The notes beneath the pieces were generated by a model. It ran no database searches, was not told where the DNA came from, and saw nothing but the letters and a program-made list of their open reading frames with translations. Shown here piece by piece: positions 1 through 9,005 of a DNA stretch of 64,000 nucleotides (its first letter is position 1; each line of letters begins with the position of its first letter). The position numbers and the translations under genes are program-made. This stretch comes from Flavobacterium foetidum (GTDB taxonomy: Bacteria; Bacteroidota; Bacteroidia; Flavobacteriales; Flavobacteriaceae): positions 220,084 to 284,083 of the forward strand of contig NZ_SJTF01000006.1 in assembly GCF_004634245.1 (NCBI RefSeq). The letters are read 5' to 3'.

Positions 1-23
1 TCACGAATAGAAATTTTATCCAT
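1..23 (-). CDS. possible 5' end of a gene cut by the window edge
   Basis: On the minus strand an ATG at 23 opens a frame reading MDKISIR that runs off the left edge. Only seven codons are visible, so no product can be named. An open frame this short could be chance. There is no clear ribosome binding site or promoter box just upstream. Confidence 0.25.
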
Positions 24-325
24 TAGATTATTTTTTAGGCAACTTATACCTGTGTTGGCGTAAAACTGGAATAAAAACCTAAGATAACACACACAGGCAA
101 AAAAAATGTCGACAGCTTACAAAGTTAATGCATGCACTCTTGGTTATCTATGACGCCTATTATTACTAGTTAAGTACTATTCATTAAATACACATTTTTT
201 ATTATTAATGTTGATTTTCATAAATTCCCGAAACATTATAAATCTTTTAACTATGACAGATAAATATTACAATTAATTTTACAATCGTCTTATTGATATC
301 ATAATTCCTTTAATATCTTCTTTGT
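24..325. other. intergenic, no gene seen
   Basis: About 300 AT-rich bases between the possible left-edge gene and the first complete gene. No ORF of useful length, strong hairpin or clear TAnnTTTG box was found. It presumably carries the promoter of the gene at 326. Confidence 0.5.
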
Positions 326-2692
326 ATGAAATTATTCATCAGGTTTTTTAGCTTCTTATTCTGCCTACAGTCCTTTTCGCAAACGAATAACAATCAAGAC
401 AAAATTTCAAAATACCTTACGGACTATTTTTCACAAGACCGCGAGATTATCCATGTGCAATTCAATAAAAATCTTTTTACAAATAATGAAGATATTGCCT
501 TCAAAGGGTATATTCTCAGTAAAAACAGCAATATCCCAAACAGCAATACTACAAATGTCCAATTAATTATTTATAATGAAGAAAATCAAATAATTCAGAA
601 ACAATTGCTTTTTGCGCAGTCTGGTGTTTTTTCTGGGGGAATTCACTTAAGCGAAAAATTTAAGTCTGGCAAATACCATTTTCATTTCTATACAAACTGG
701 ATGAACAATTTTAAGGAAGACGATTCTTTTAATCAAACAATTGAAGTTATTGATAAAAATACACCATATGCATTTGAAACCAATGAGCCTAACTGGAAAA
801 CAGCATCGATAAGTTTATTTCCCGAAGGAGGAATTATAGTAAATGGCATCATTAATCTGATCGGAATTAAAATTACCGACTGTAACAAAATAGGAATAGA
901 AATACCAGATGGGGTTATTTTAGATTCTAAATCAAATGAAATCACACACTTTCGTACTAACCAAATGGGAAACGGAGTTTTTTACCTAAGACCCGACTTA
1001 AACGAAAAATATACTCTTAAAATAAATAATGAAAAACTAAAAATAGAACAGCCTCTAGGCAAAATCGAAGAAACCGGAATTGTTTTAAGCGTTCCCAATA
1101 ATCCTGCAAGAAGCAATTTACTTGTAGTTCTAAAGACAAATGAAAAAGGGCTTCAATCTTATCAAAATAAAAAATTTACCATCCTTATTCAACAAAATGG
1201 AAATTTTATGCAACAAGAAGTTACCTTCGCCAATAATAAGACAGAACAACCATTTTATTTTGACAAAAAATATTTATCTAATGGCGTAAATACAGTTAGA
1301 GTATTGGATGAAGATTTAAATGAAATTACAGAACGATTAACTTACATTGAGGAAGGCAAAAATCTGTCTACCGCAATAGATGCAAAAGCAACCGCTAACG
1401 ACAGCATTATAGTATCGGGAAAAACAGACGCCAACAAAGTACATTTAAGTATTAGTGTTCTTCCTGAAAAAAACGTCTGCATCAATCAAAAGAAAACAAT
1501 TTTAGGCACTTTTTACCTAAATGCCTATTTAGAGAAACCTGAAAATGATACTTATTTTTATTTCGACCCAGATAATATAAGACGGAGACAAGATATAGAG
1601 TTTTTATTGCTGAATCAGAAGAGAGGAAAATATTTATGGGAGAATATTAAATCAGGAGCACCAAAAATTAGTTTTGAATTTGAAAAGGGAGTCACAATAA
1701 ATGGAAAAGTAGACAGCGAACTTAAACCGAATCCTAAAAACAAAATTTCTCTTGTTGCATTAAAAAATAATCTATTTGACCAGACCACTATCAATCAGAA
1801 TAATGATTTTAAATTTGAGCATCTTTTTGTTCAGGATTCGACTTTTTTAGCTTTACAAATTACCAATGACAAAAACGCTACTTTGAATACAAAAGTAGAA
1901 GCGAGAATTAGTCGAAACGAACCTAGATTTGTTTTAGGACCGTCTTTTGAAAAAGCACTTTGTCCAATTACAAAAGCCACCGACAATGTTTTTAATTTTC
2001 AACCGCCAACAACAAAAGGAACTGATTTAAAGGAAGTAACGATTAAAAACACTTTCAAAAAAGAGGTTTTTACTCATAAAGCAGACATGAGTCCTATGGC
2101 CCAAGCCTTTAAATTCGGCGACAAAGATTACGGAACTGTTTTAAACTTCCTTTCTTTTCATGGATATAAGACAGGCGTTAATACCAATGATGGCGAGGTG
2201 TATATAAAAGATAGCAGAAGTTCTTATCTAGGAGATTCGGCAGGTTCGCCAAATGTTTATATTGACAATTTATTAGTCTTCGACTTTAATCAGCTTTTTA
2301 ATATTACCTTAAATCAGATAGATGAAATCTATATCGATAAATCTGGAAGCTCAGATATTTCGACCGCAGGTCATGGTACAATTAAAATTTTCATGAAAAC
2401 CGGACAAAACAATAATTCTTTTAAAGCAAAGTTCACGACGCTGATTGCAACAAAAGCTTTCGCACAAAACTTCATCTACAAAAGTGCGCCATTCGAAAAT
2501 CAGCAGGAATTTAATTATTTCGGCACCTTGAACTGGTCGCCAAACATCGATTTAAGCGATCATTCAGACTATCAGATTAAAATTCCAAAAAACCAGCAAA
2601 AAGAAATACAAGTTTTAATAGAAGGTTTTAGTGATGAAGGACAATTAATTTCGGAAGTTAAAAAAGTTTCTGTTGGAGGAAATTTTAATTAG
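326..2692 (+). CDS. secreted MG2-like / TonB-plug-like surface protein
   Basis: A 788-residue protein with an N-terminal signal peptide (about residues 1-18, ending LQSFSQ). Residues about 40-140 read like the MG2 (macroglobulin) beta-sandwich of Bacteroidota surface proteins, with IHVQFNKNLFTNNEDIAFKG and a matching second half. A segment around 640-700 (VYIDNLLVFDF, then DEIYIDKSGSSD) resembles the plug domain of TonB-dependent receptors. There is no C-terminal beta-barrel, so it is not a receptor itself. Bacteroidota encode many such MG2-plug proteins of unknown role. I infer a periplasmic or outer-membrane location. The gene stands alone, and the ATG at 326 directly precedes the signal peptide. 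Confidence 0.75.
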   Translation: MKLFIRFFSFLFCLQSFSQTNNNQDKISKYLTDYFSQDREIIHVQFNKNLFTNNEDIAFKGYILSKNSNIPNSNTTNVQLIIYNEENQIIQKQLLFAQSGVFSGGIHLSEKFKSGKYHFHFYTNWMNNFKEDDSFNQTIEVIDKNTPYAFETNEPNWKTASISLFPEGGIIVNGIINLIGIKITDCNKIGIEIPDGVILDSKSNEITHFRTNQMGNGVFYLRPDLNEKYTLKINNEKLKIEQPLGKIEETGIVLSVPNNPARSNLLVVLKTNEKGLQSYQNKKFTILIQQNGNFMQQEVTFANNKTEQPFYFDKKYLSNGVNTVRVLDEDLNEITERLTYIEEGKNLSTAIDAKATANDSIIVSGKTDANKVHLSISVLPEKNVCINQKKTILGTFYLNAYLEKPENDTYFYFDPDNIRRRQDIEFLLLNQKRGKYLWENIKSGAPKISFEFEKGVTINGKVDSELKPNPKNKISLVALKNNLFDQTTINQNNDFKFEHLFVQDSTFLALQITNDKNATLNTKVEARISRNEPRFVLGPSFEKALCPITKATDNVFNFQPPTTKGTDLKEVTIKNTFKKEVFTHKADMSPMAQAFKFGDKDYGTVLNFLSFHGYKTGVNTNDGEVYIKDSRSSYLGDSAGSPNVYIDNLLVFDFNQLFNITLNQIDEIYIDKSGSSDISTAGHGTIKIFMKTGQNNNSFKAKFTTLIATKAFAQNFIYKSAPFENQQEFNYFGTLNWSPNIDLSDHSDYQIKIPKNQQKEIQVLIEGFSDEGQLISEVKKVSVGGNFN

Positions 2693-2796
2693 TGAATATG
2701 ACAATTAGAAAATTTGATAATTCTTTAAATTAATCAATTTGGAATTTGGACCCGAGCGATAGCGAACAGGCGAAGTAATTTCAGCTATTGGTATTT

Positions 2797-4326
2797 CTAA
2801 CTCACCACTTTATAATTCGGATCCTCAATAACATTAACATTAATCACCGCGTCGGCATTTTTGAGCAATTGTCGGCAATCGGGGCTTAAATGTTTTAGCT
2901 CAACCACTTTGTTTTCCTGTTTATATTTTTTGGTGAGATTGTTCAAAGCTTCAATGGCAGACATATCAGAAATACGGCTTTCCTTAAAATCGATCACAAT
3001 ATGGTTGGGGTCGTTTTTTACATCAAATTTTTCTAAAAAAGCAGTTGTAGAGCCAAAAAACAATGGCCCGTATATTTCGTAATGTTTGATTCCGTTTTCA
3101 TCTGTATATTGGCGCGCTCGGATTCTTTTGGCGCTTTCCCAAGCAAAAACCAAAGCCGAAACAATTACTCCAATTAAAACCGCCAATGCTAGATTGTGCA
3201 GTACAATGGTAATTACGGCAACCAAAATTCCAACAAAAATATCATGTCTCGGCATTTTGGTAACGATTCTGAAACTTGCCCATTCAAAAGTGGTAATAGC
3301 CACCATCATCATCACACCAACGAGAGCTGCCATTGGCAATTTTCCGATTACTGGCGCTCCAAAAAGAATAATAACTAATATCGTGAAAGCAGCAATAATT
3401 CCCGAAAGCCTTGCACGAGAACCTGCGCCAAGATTTACCAAAGTCTGCGCAATCATTGGGCAGCCACCCATTCCGTAAAAAAAGCCGTTTAGGATATTAG
3501 AACTTCCTTGTGCGATACACTCACGATTGCTGTTTCCGCGTGTTCCTGTAATTTCATCGACTAGATTAAGCGTAAGCAGCCCCTCTGTTAGACCAACCGC
3601 CGCAACAATTACAGAGTACGGAAATATCACTTTTAAAGTTTCAAAAGAAAGCGGAATATTCGGAATGTGAAACGGAGGAAATCCGCCTTGAACAGAGGCG
3701 ATATCTTCTACTGTTTTGGTTTCGATATTGAAGACAATCACCAAAGCAAAAACAATCATAATTGCAACTAAGGATGCGGGAACTGCCTTGGTTATTTTAG
3801 GAAAAATCAAAACAATGGCGACAGTAAGCGCTACCAAACCCAGCATAATATATAGCGGCGTTCCTTGAAGCCAAGAAACCTGTCCGTTTACAATGGTTTT
3901 AAACTGCTCGAGCTGCGACATAAAAATCACCACTGCCAATCCGTTTACGAAACCATACATTACCGGTTGCGGCACCAAGCGAATAAACTTTCCGAGTTTA
4001 AAAAGTCCGATGCAGATCTGCACGACACCACCCAGCGCGACGGCCGCAAACACATATTCGATTCCGTGCGATTTCATTAAAGCAATCAATACGATTACCG
4101 TTGCTCCTGCTCCTCCAGAAATCATTCCTGGTCTTCCTCCAAAAATAGCAGTTATCAATCCGGCAATAAAAGCGGCGTACAAACCCACCAAAGGCGGAAA
4201 TCCAGCCAGAATCGCAAAAGACAACGATTCCGGGATCATGGTCATGGCAACAGTTAAACCTGCTAAAATTTCATTTTTATAATTTACTTTCTGCGTAAAA
4301 TCGAAGAGTTGGAATGCTTTTTTCAT
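2797..4326 (-). CDS. SulP family inorganic anion transporter with STAS domain
   Basis: A 509-residue inner-membrane transporter. The N-terminal three quarters are a SulP/SLC26 membrane domain with about 10-14 hydrophobic segments, including the conserved stretch AGLTVAMTMIPESLSFAILA near residue 23. Residues about 415-509 form a cytoplasmic STAS domain (IVIDFKESRISDMSAIEAL). SulP proteins move sulfate, bicarbonate or other anions, and the substrate cannot be told from the sequence. The frame can be extended to a TTG at 4335, but ATG 4326 (MKKAFQLFDF) is the better start: the TTG falls inside the TAAATTTG promoter box. Confidence 0.9.
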   Translation of the reverse strand: MKKAFQLFDFTQKVNYKNEILAGLTVAMTMIPESLSFAILAGFPPLVGLYAAFIAGLITAIFGGRPGMISGGAGATVIVLIALMKSHGIEYVFAAVALGGVVQICIGLFKLGKFIRLVPQPVMYGFVNGLAVVIFMSQLEQFKTIVNGQVSWLQGTPLYIMLGLVALTVAIVLIFPKITKAVPASLVAIMIVFALVIVFNIETKTVEDIASVQGGFPPFHIPNIPLSFETLKVIFPYSVIVAAVGLTEGLLTLNLVDEITGTRGNSNRECIAQGSSNILNGFFYGMGGCPMIAQTLVNLGAGSRARLSGIIAAFTILVIILFGAPVIGKLPMAALVGVMMMVAITTFEWASFRIVTKMPRHDIFVGILVAVITIVLHNLALAVLIGVIVSALVFAWESAKRIRARQYTDENGIKHYEIYGPLFFGSTTAFLEKFDVKNDPNHIVIDFKESRISDMSAIEALNNLTKKYKQENKVVELKHLSPDCRQLLKNADAVINVNVIEDPNYKVVS

Positions 4327-4332
4327 AGGGGG

Positions 4333-4340
4333 CAAATTTA
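4333..4340 (-). promoter_or_regulatory. TAnnTTTG -7 box of the SulP gene
   Basis: TAAATTTG on the minus strand matches the Bacteroidota -7 consensus and is followed after only six bases by the ATG at 4326. The transcript would be nearly leaderless. No clear TTG -33 element is visible. Confidence 0.45.
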
Positions 4341-4526
4341 GGGAAATAAAAGAAAAAACCTTTGACTTGCCATTGTTTCATGCAGATTTTTACACCGTAT
4401 AAATAATCGGCAATTCAGCCCATTACAATAATAAAAGCATAAAAGCCGTAAAACCTAGATTTTACAGCTCTTTATTTTTTTAAACACAATCTGAACAGGT
4501 ATTTTATTTGAGGATTTGTAATGCAA

Positions 4527-6413
4527 TTAGTTCACTTTTTTCTCTACTTTAAGCCCTGTAATACTATACTTCGCTATAATTCCGAAAACAATTCTTTTTC
4601 CTAAAGTGCTGTCGTCTCCTGCATGATTTCCAAACAAATCAGTCGTTTGTACAAAAAGACCTCCCATTAACCTATTATCGTTGCTATTATAGGCATGCAA
4701 GCCGAGTCCTAGAATGGTATTGTTTTTCAGTTTGTCGCTTTTATCATAAATTCGGTGCCTTAAATAAGGATTGACAGATAAGTATATGGCGCTTGTTTTT
4801 TCGCTTTCGGCGCTTTCCTTCATGGGCATTAAATAAACATAATCGAAATTAAGGTCGTAACGCATATAAGAATCAAACGTACCCGACAAAGCCTTTATTT
4901 CTTCAGAAGTTGTAAACTCGCCATCTGTAATTGTAGTATCTTGTTTCTCTAGCTTATAAGTTGTAGTGGTCAATGCGCTTATGTTGTTGGTGTAATTTAC
5001 GCTGGTGCTTAAACCAATATAATTATACCTCTTAAAATTATAAGTACTTCCGAGTTCAATGGTATAACCGTTAAAGGTACGGTCTACAAATCTGTCTGCT
5101 ACTAACGTACTGTCATTAGCTAAATCATATTTATAGGCATCTCCTTTTACGGTTGGTCTTAAATAGAGAAGGAAAGAGTTTAGTGAAGTGTTTTTAGCAA
5201 TTGTTGTATTTATCTTTTGAGTATTCCCTTTATCTTCTTGAGATTTATATTCTACAATTAATTTGTTGAATATTTCTTTTAGTTTCTTAATTTCCTTTGT
5301 TTCAGTTTTTGTACTTACTGTTTTAAGATAGTTTACTTCGGTGGTGGTTTTTTCAATATCTCTTTTTACTTTTTCAGAAGCCTTTTCCCAATTCGCTTTA
5401 TCAAATGGTTCGGTAAATGAATAATCTGGGTAAACAATTTCAATTTTTTGTTCTGTAATAAGAAAACAATCTTTATAAATATCGTTTCTTAATTTTTCTA
5501 AAGTCACATACTGTCGTTCGTTAGCATTTATATTTTTTTCAATTGCAGAAATCTGCTTCGAAATTTGAGCTTTTTTAGCTGCATTTGTTTCAACCGAAAG
5601 TTGTTCTTTAAGAGTTGGCAGATTATCAATATGACTTTTCCATTCAGAATAGATTTTTACCTTTTTTAAACCTTCATCTATTGCCACTTCTAAACTTGTA
5701 ATCTTTTCTAAATGCTTACTTTTTGTTTCAAGATTTGTTAGTTCTTGGCCTTTAAAAAGATCAAGAGTTTGGATAGCACCCTCATAAAACCGGACGTAAC
5801 GATTCGGTTTTATCTTTGTAGTATCAATTTCTAGAAGACTTTTTTTTGCTCCTGTTTGATTTAGTACTGTTTCAAGCAATTCTTTTGTAATCTCCGCTTT
5901 AATTGAACTTATCCTTTCAGACTGTTCGCCCCCCTGAAAAGCCTCATAGATTTTATCGATTCCCCCACATTTTATAGAAGTCCATGATTTTTTCCATCCT
6001 ATCAATCCACCAATTGATGCAGCAGAGGCAACTTTTTCTCCAGAAAATAATGTCCCTAATCCATCTTTGATACCTCCTTTAATTTCTGCGCCCCACAGCC
6101 AACCGTTTTCTTTGAATCGGGATTTTAACACTTCACTCATGCATTTTTTAACTTCTTTGCTTTTCGTCACATCATTCGACCAGCACTCTTCAATTGATTT
6201 AGGAATGCTTTCACCTTTTTCTTTTGAAAACTCTTTATTTATCGCAAAAACAGCTGATGTACTATTAGTAATATCCAAATTAAATGCAGCTGCCGGAACG
6301 ACAATAGTACTATTGCCATCCGCATCCTGACCTAATGTTTGAGCATTCAAGCATAAAGTACTTGTTAGCCACCAACATAAAATAATCGTACTAATAAATG
6401 ATTTATTTTTCAT
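4527..6413 (-). CDS. unknown secreted protein with coiled coil and beta-rich C-terminus
   Basis: A 628-residue protein I do not recognise. It starts with a signal peptide (about residues 1-25, ending LCLNAQ). Residues about 60-200 hold a globular part. The middle (about 230-410) is lysine/glutamate-rich and predicted helical or coiled coil. The last 190 residues alternate aromatic and polar residues in the manner of outer-membrane beta-strands (YNYIGLSTSVNYTNN, IYLSVNPYLRHRIYD) and end near a hydrophobic strand. I infer an outer-membrane or surface protein. It follows the gene at 6416-6931 with a two-base gap, so the two are almost certainly cotranscribed. Confidence 0.6.
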   Translation of the reverse strand: MKNKSFISTIILCWWLTSTLCLNAQTLGQDADGNSTIVVPAAAFNLDITNSTSAVFAINKEFSKEKGESIPKSIEECWSNDVTKSKEVKKCMSEVLKSRFKENGWLWGAEIKGGIKDGLGTLFSGEKVASAASIGGLIGWKKSWTSIKCGGIDKIYEAFQGGEQSERISSIKAEITKELLETVLNQTGAKKSLLEIDTTKIKPNRYVRFYEGAIQTLDLFKGQELTNLETKSKHLEKITSLEVAIDEGLKKVKIYSEWKSHIDNLPTLKEQLSVETNAAKKAQISKQISAIEKNINANERQYVTLEKLRNDIYKDCFLITEQKIEIVYPDYSFTEPFDKANWEKASEKVKRDIEKTTTEVNYLKTVSTKTETKEIKKLKEIFNKLIVEYKSQEDKGNTQKINTTIAKNTSLNSFLLYLRPTVKGDAYKYDLANDSTLVADRFVDRTFNGYTIELGSTYNFKRYNYIGLSTSVNYTNNISALTTTTYKLEKQDTTITDGEFTTSEEIKALSGTFDSYMRYDLNFDYVYLMPMKESAESEKTSAIYLSVNPYLRHRIYDKSDKLKNNTILGLGLHAYNSNDNRLMGGLFVQTTDLFGNHAGDDSTLGKRIVFGIIAKYSITGLKVEKKVN

Positions 6414-6415
6414 AT

Positions 6416-6931
6416 TTATTTTTTTTCTATAGTACCAACAAGTAAAACATCGGGCCCTTTACCTTGCGTTGTAGGAGGAGACATTTTGCGAGGTTTGCCA
6501 TAAGGAATTTCGATTTCTGTTGCAGTAAAACTCCAAGGCGCCTCAGTCGTTGGTGCTGTTACAGCAATTTCGAATCTATAATGTGGAAGCACTAACTTTG
6601 TGGGTATTGTTTCTCCTTCCGGATCAGCTTCTTCTCCATTAATTTTTAAGTTAGAAACTCCCTGTGCTGTATAAGTAATTAAAGCTGGTATAGTTTGCGC
6701 CAAAGCAATATTTCCCGCCTCATAATTAAATAAAGAAGATTTTGAAGTTACATCAGCAATAGTCTTGAGACTGGCCGTTTTAGGAAAAAACCCTTTAAGA
6801 GTTTTTTCGTTGATTGAGTACAATTCTGATTGAGAATCAAAATATTTTTCCGTTGCAAGAATTTCGATGATTTTTGTTATAATCTTTTCTTCCCTCGCTG
6901 TAAAATCCTGTTTTGTAGTTGTTTTTTCCAT
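6416..6931 (-). CDS. unknown cytosolic protein, partner of the downstream secreted protein
   Basis: A 171-residue protein without signal peptide or membrane segment. The N-terminal 35 residues are charged and helical (TAREEKIITKIIEILATEKYF). The remainder looks beta-rich and ends with a Pro/Gly/Lys segment and a hydrophobic tail (PDVLLVGTIEKK). I recognise no family. It is the first gene of a two-gene unit with the secreted coiled-coil protein. No clear promoter box was found upstream of its ATG. Confidence 0.55.
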   Translation of the reverse strand: MEKTTTKQDFTAREEKIITKIIEILATEKYFDSQSELYSINEKTLKGFFPKTASLKTIADVTSKSSLFNYEAGNIALAQTIPALITYTAQGVSNLKINGEEADPEGETIPTKLVLPHYRFEIAVTAPTTEAPWSFTATEIEIPYGKPRKMSPPTTQGKGPDVLLVGTIEKK

Positions 6932-7163
6932 GATAGATTTAATTTAAGTTTTTGGTTACCGTAAAAATGAATACCATTTACGAATCCAAATTAACCAAAA
7001 GTTTTCTTGCCAAAACAAGGGTAAACCCCTAATTTAAAACAAAATAAAACCCTACTCAAAACACAAAAACAAACAAATCTAGCTTCATTGTTTTATTACA
7101 GATTTGTACCAATTACCTCATCGGTTCGCCATCAACTTTGTGTAAAGCTGCATTATCAAAAAC

Positions 7164-7205
7164 AAAAAAAGCTGTGAAAAAAATTAATTTTTCACAGCTT
7201 TTTTT
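7164..7205. terminator. strong bidirectional hairpin terminator
   Basis: Perfect 18-bp arms at 7164-7181 and 7188-7205 around a six-base loop. The core is GCTGTGAAAAA and the arms are flanked by A and T runs, so it can act in either direction. Confidence 0.7.
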
Positions 7206-7445
7206 TGACGATATTTTTCTGCCTGCTAAATCCTTTTTATCAATCACAGCTCATTAATGCAAGCAAAATCTTTATGGCAGAAGATTCTGGAACTAACTTA
7301 AAAGCTCTAAAACAAAGGCAGACAGAAAAAGAATAAAATTCATCATTTTTAATAATCTATTTAAATAAAAAACCAATACAAAATACTTACAAAAAAACGA
7401 GATACAGCCGCGTATTTATACGTGATTTTTTGTTTCAAGTTTTTT

Positions 7446-7502
7446 GTTTCAAGTTTTAGGTTTCAGGTTTGACTCAGTAACTTGAAACCTGAAACTTGAA
7501 AC
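7446..7502. repeat. GTTTCAAG-type imperfect inverted repeat, copy 1
   Basis: Left arm 7446-7470 and right arm 7479-7502, core GTTTCAAGTTT and AAACCTGAAACTTGAAAC, about 22 of 24 positions pairing. A second member of the family lies at 31696-31744 between ftsW and murD. It sits just downstream of the stop of the gene at 7512 on the minus strand and may terminate it. Confidence 0.6.
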
Positions 7503-7511
7503 CAAACTTTT

Positions 7512-7721
7512 TTATTCCAATCTTACACACGAAAACCCAAGATTGTTAAGATAATCTACTATGGTGTTCCATTGTGGTTCTAAGGCTTCTACACGTAGAA
7601 TTTTGTCGCAATCTTCTAAATCAAAATTAATTTTATAAGTAGGAAATTGCCTTTTGATTACGGCAATAATGTAATTTGTTTCGGTTTCTTGCTGAACATT
7701 GGTTTTAAAAACTTCTACCAT
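7512..7721 (-). CDS. small protein resembling an HMA-type fold without metal ligands
   Basis: A 69-residue protein. The order of strands and helices (VEVFKTNV, then a helix TETNYIIAVIKRQF, KINFDLEDCDKILRVEA, a helix WNTIVDYLNNLGF, SCVRLE) resembles the ferredoxin-like fold of heavy-metal-associated domains. The CxxC metal motif is absent; only two isolated cysteines remain. This is an inference from pattern. The function is unknown. It is monocistronic, with a hairpin repeat downstream. Confidence 0.6.
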   Translation of the reverse strand: MVEVFKTNVQQETETNYIIAVIKRQFPTYKINFDLEDCDKILRVEALEPQWNTIVDYLNNLGFSCVRLE

Positions 7722-7926
7722 GATTACTTTTTTTTAAGACTAAATTTTCAATTAAATATTCTCAAAATAAATTTATGTCCGAGTACATAATGTCTTTGGC
7801 TATTCGCATTAGACGTTCTGTCTCTCCTTCTGTTACATCTCTATGGCAACTTTAGGAACGGATTAAATTCTAAACAAAAATAGATTTCAATTCCTTAATA
7901 TTATAGTCTTTTTATACCAGTGGCGT

Positions 7927-7959
7927 ACAATTTATACGAATGGCGTTCGTATAAATTGT
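7927..7959. promoter_or_regulatory. perfect 14-bp palindrome, candidate operator of the lytS-lytTR pair
   Basis: ACAATTTATACGAA at 7927-7940 and its exact complement TTCGTATAAATTGT at 7946-7959 flank a five-base loop. TGGCGT also occurs directly repeated at 7921 and 7941, 20 bp apart, the spacing of two-turn direct repeats bound by LytTR regulators. It ends 34 bp before the -7 box at 7994. A role as operator is inferred. Confidence 0.5.
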
Positions 7960-7993
7960 AGCATTCAAAGCTTTATAAACTACACGATTATAG

Positions 7994-8001
7994 TATTTTT
8001 G
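7994..8001 (+). promoter_or_regulatory. TAnnTTTG -7 box of the lytS-like gene
   Basis: TATTTTTG lies five bases before the ATG at 8007. That is the same very short spacing seen before the SulP and rlmN genes. No clear -33 element was found. Confidence 0.45.
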
Positions 8002-8006
8002 CCCTT

Positions 8007-9005
8007 ATGACGATTGCTAAAATTTACCAGAACTTTATTCTGCGAAACATTCTTGTAAACACTCTTGTTTATTTTGTTATTCTGGCTTGTGTTTATGATG
8101 AGGTAAAACAGGAAGGACACGACATTAATTTTCTATTTACCAAAGTTGCGCTTGGCTACTTTCCTTGTATTATCTGGGTTACCTGTTTTAATGTTTTCAT
8201 TATCAGACCATTTCTGTTTCGCAAAAAGCTCAAATTTTTCTTTGCACTTCTTTTCGTCTACTGGACAGGCTTTTTCTATTTTATGGATTGGTTTTTTCCA
8301 TTTGTCGGACTAGGAAACCTTAAAGCGCTTCAGATGTTATCGCTGATCATCAACGGTACTTTTTTCTATTTTGTCCATATCGTTATTACCAAAAAAATGA
8401 CGCAGGCCGACAAAGATATAATGAATTTTAAATCGGAACTTTCGTTTTTGAAACAGCAGCTAAATCCGCATTTTTTGCTGAATGCCATGAACAATCTTTA
8501 CGGCGAATCACTCTCTGAACCCGACAAAGTTCCCGACCGGATCCTGAATCTTTCGGATATGCTGCGTTATCAGATTGAAGCCTCTAAAAAGGATTTTGTC
8601 TTGGTTGAAGAAGAAATTGCTTTCGTTAAAAAATATATCGAATATTATACCTTTAGGAACGAAAGGTTAACCGTAAACCAGAATATCGAAGGCGTTAACA
8701 AAGAAATCGAGATACCGCCTCTGTTCTTTTTGCCTTTGGTTGAAAACGCTGTGAAATTTTCTGCCGAAACTGCTGAACCTTTTATTAATCTGGATTTAAA
8801 AGTAAAATGCCGAAATTTGACTTTTACTTTAAGAAACAATTATCTCGATTCGGGTTCGCGTCTTTCTGGAACCGGAATCGGAATTGAGAACCTGAAAAGG
8901 CGTCTGGAAGTTTACGGCCTTAAACACGATTTAAGCTGTCAGAAGGAAAAAAATATGTTTGTTGTAAAATTAAGTATATGGCACTTACCTACCGCTGTCT
9001 CATAA
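8007..9005 (+). CDS. LytS/YehU-type sensor histidine kinase
   Basis: A 332-residue membrane kinase. Four hydrophobic segments lie within residues 12-128, followed by a His_kinase (LytS-type) dimerisation helix with the phospho-acceptor His155 in LNPHFLLNAMNNL, and a GHKL ATPase domain with the N-box LVENAVKF (Asn247) and G-box TGIGIENLKRRL. It has no large extracellular sensor domain. It overlaps the LytTR regulator gene at 8978 by 28 bp, so the two form a two-component system made in fixed ratio. The signal is unknown. Confidence 0.88.
   Translation: MTIAKIYQNFILRNILVNTLVYFVILACVYDEVKQEGHDINFLFTKVALGYFPCIIWVTCFNVFIIRPFLFRKKLKFFFALLFVYWTGFFYFMDWFFPFVGLGNLKALQMLSLIINGTFFYFVHIVITKKMTQADKDIMNFKSELSFLKQQLNPHFLLNAMNNLYGESLSEPDKVPDRILNLSDMLRYQIEASKKDFVLVEEEIAFVKKYIEYYTFRNERLTVNQNIEGVNKEIEIPPLFFLPLVENAVKFSAETAEPFINLDLKVKCRNLTFTLRNNYLDSGSRLSGTGIGIENLKRRLEVYGLKHDLSCQKEKNMFVVKLSIWHLPTAVS

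Larger units (their letters stand above)
6932..7511. other. intergenic region with terminator and repeats
   Basis: A 580-base gap. It holds a strong hairpin (7164-7205), a motif reading ATACAGCCGCGTATTTATACG at 7402-7422 that recurs inverted at 11896-11919, and an imperfect inverted repeat at 7446-7502. No gene-length ORF is seen. Confidence 0.6.
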
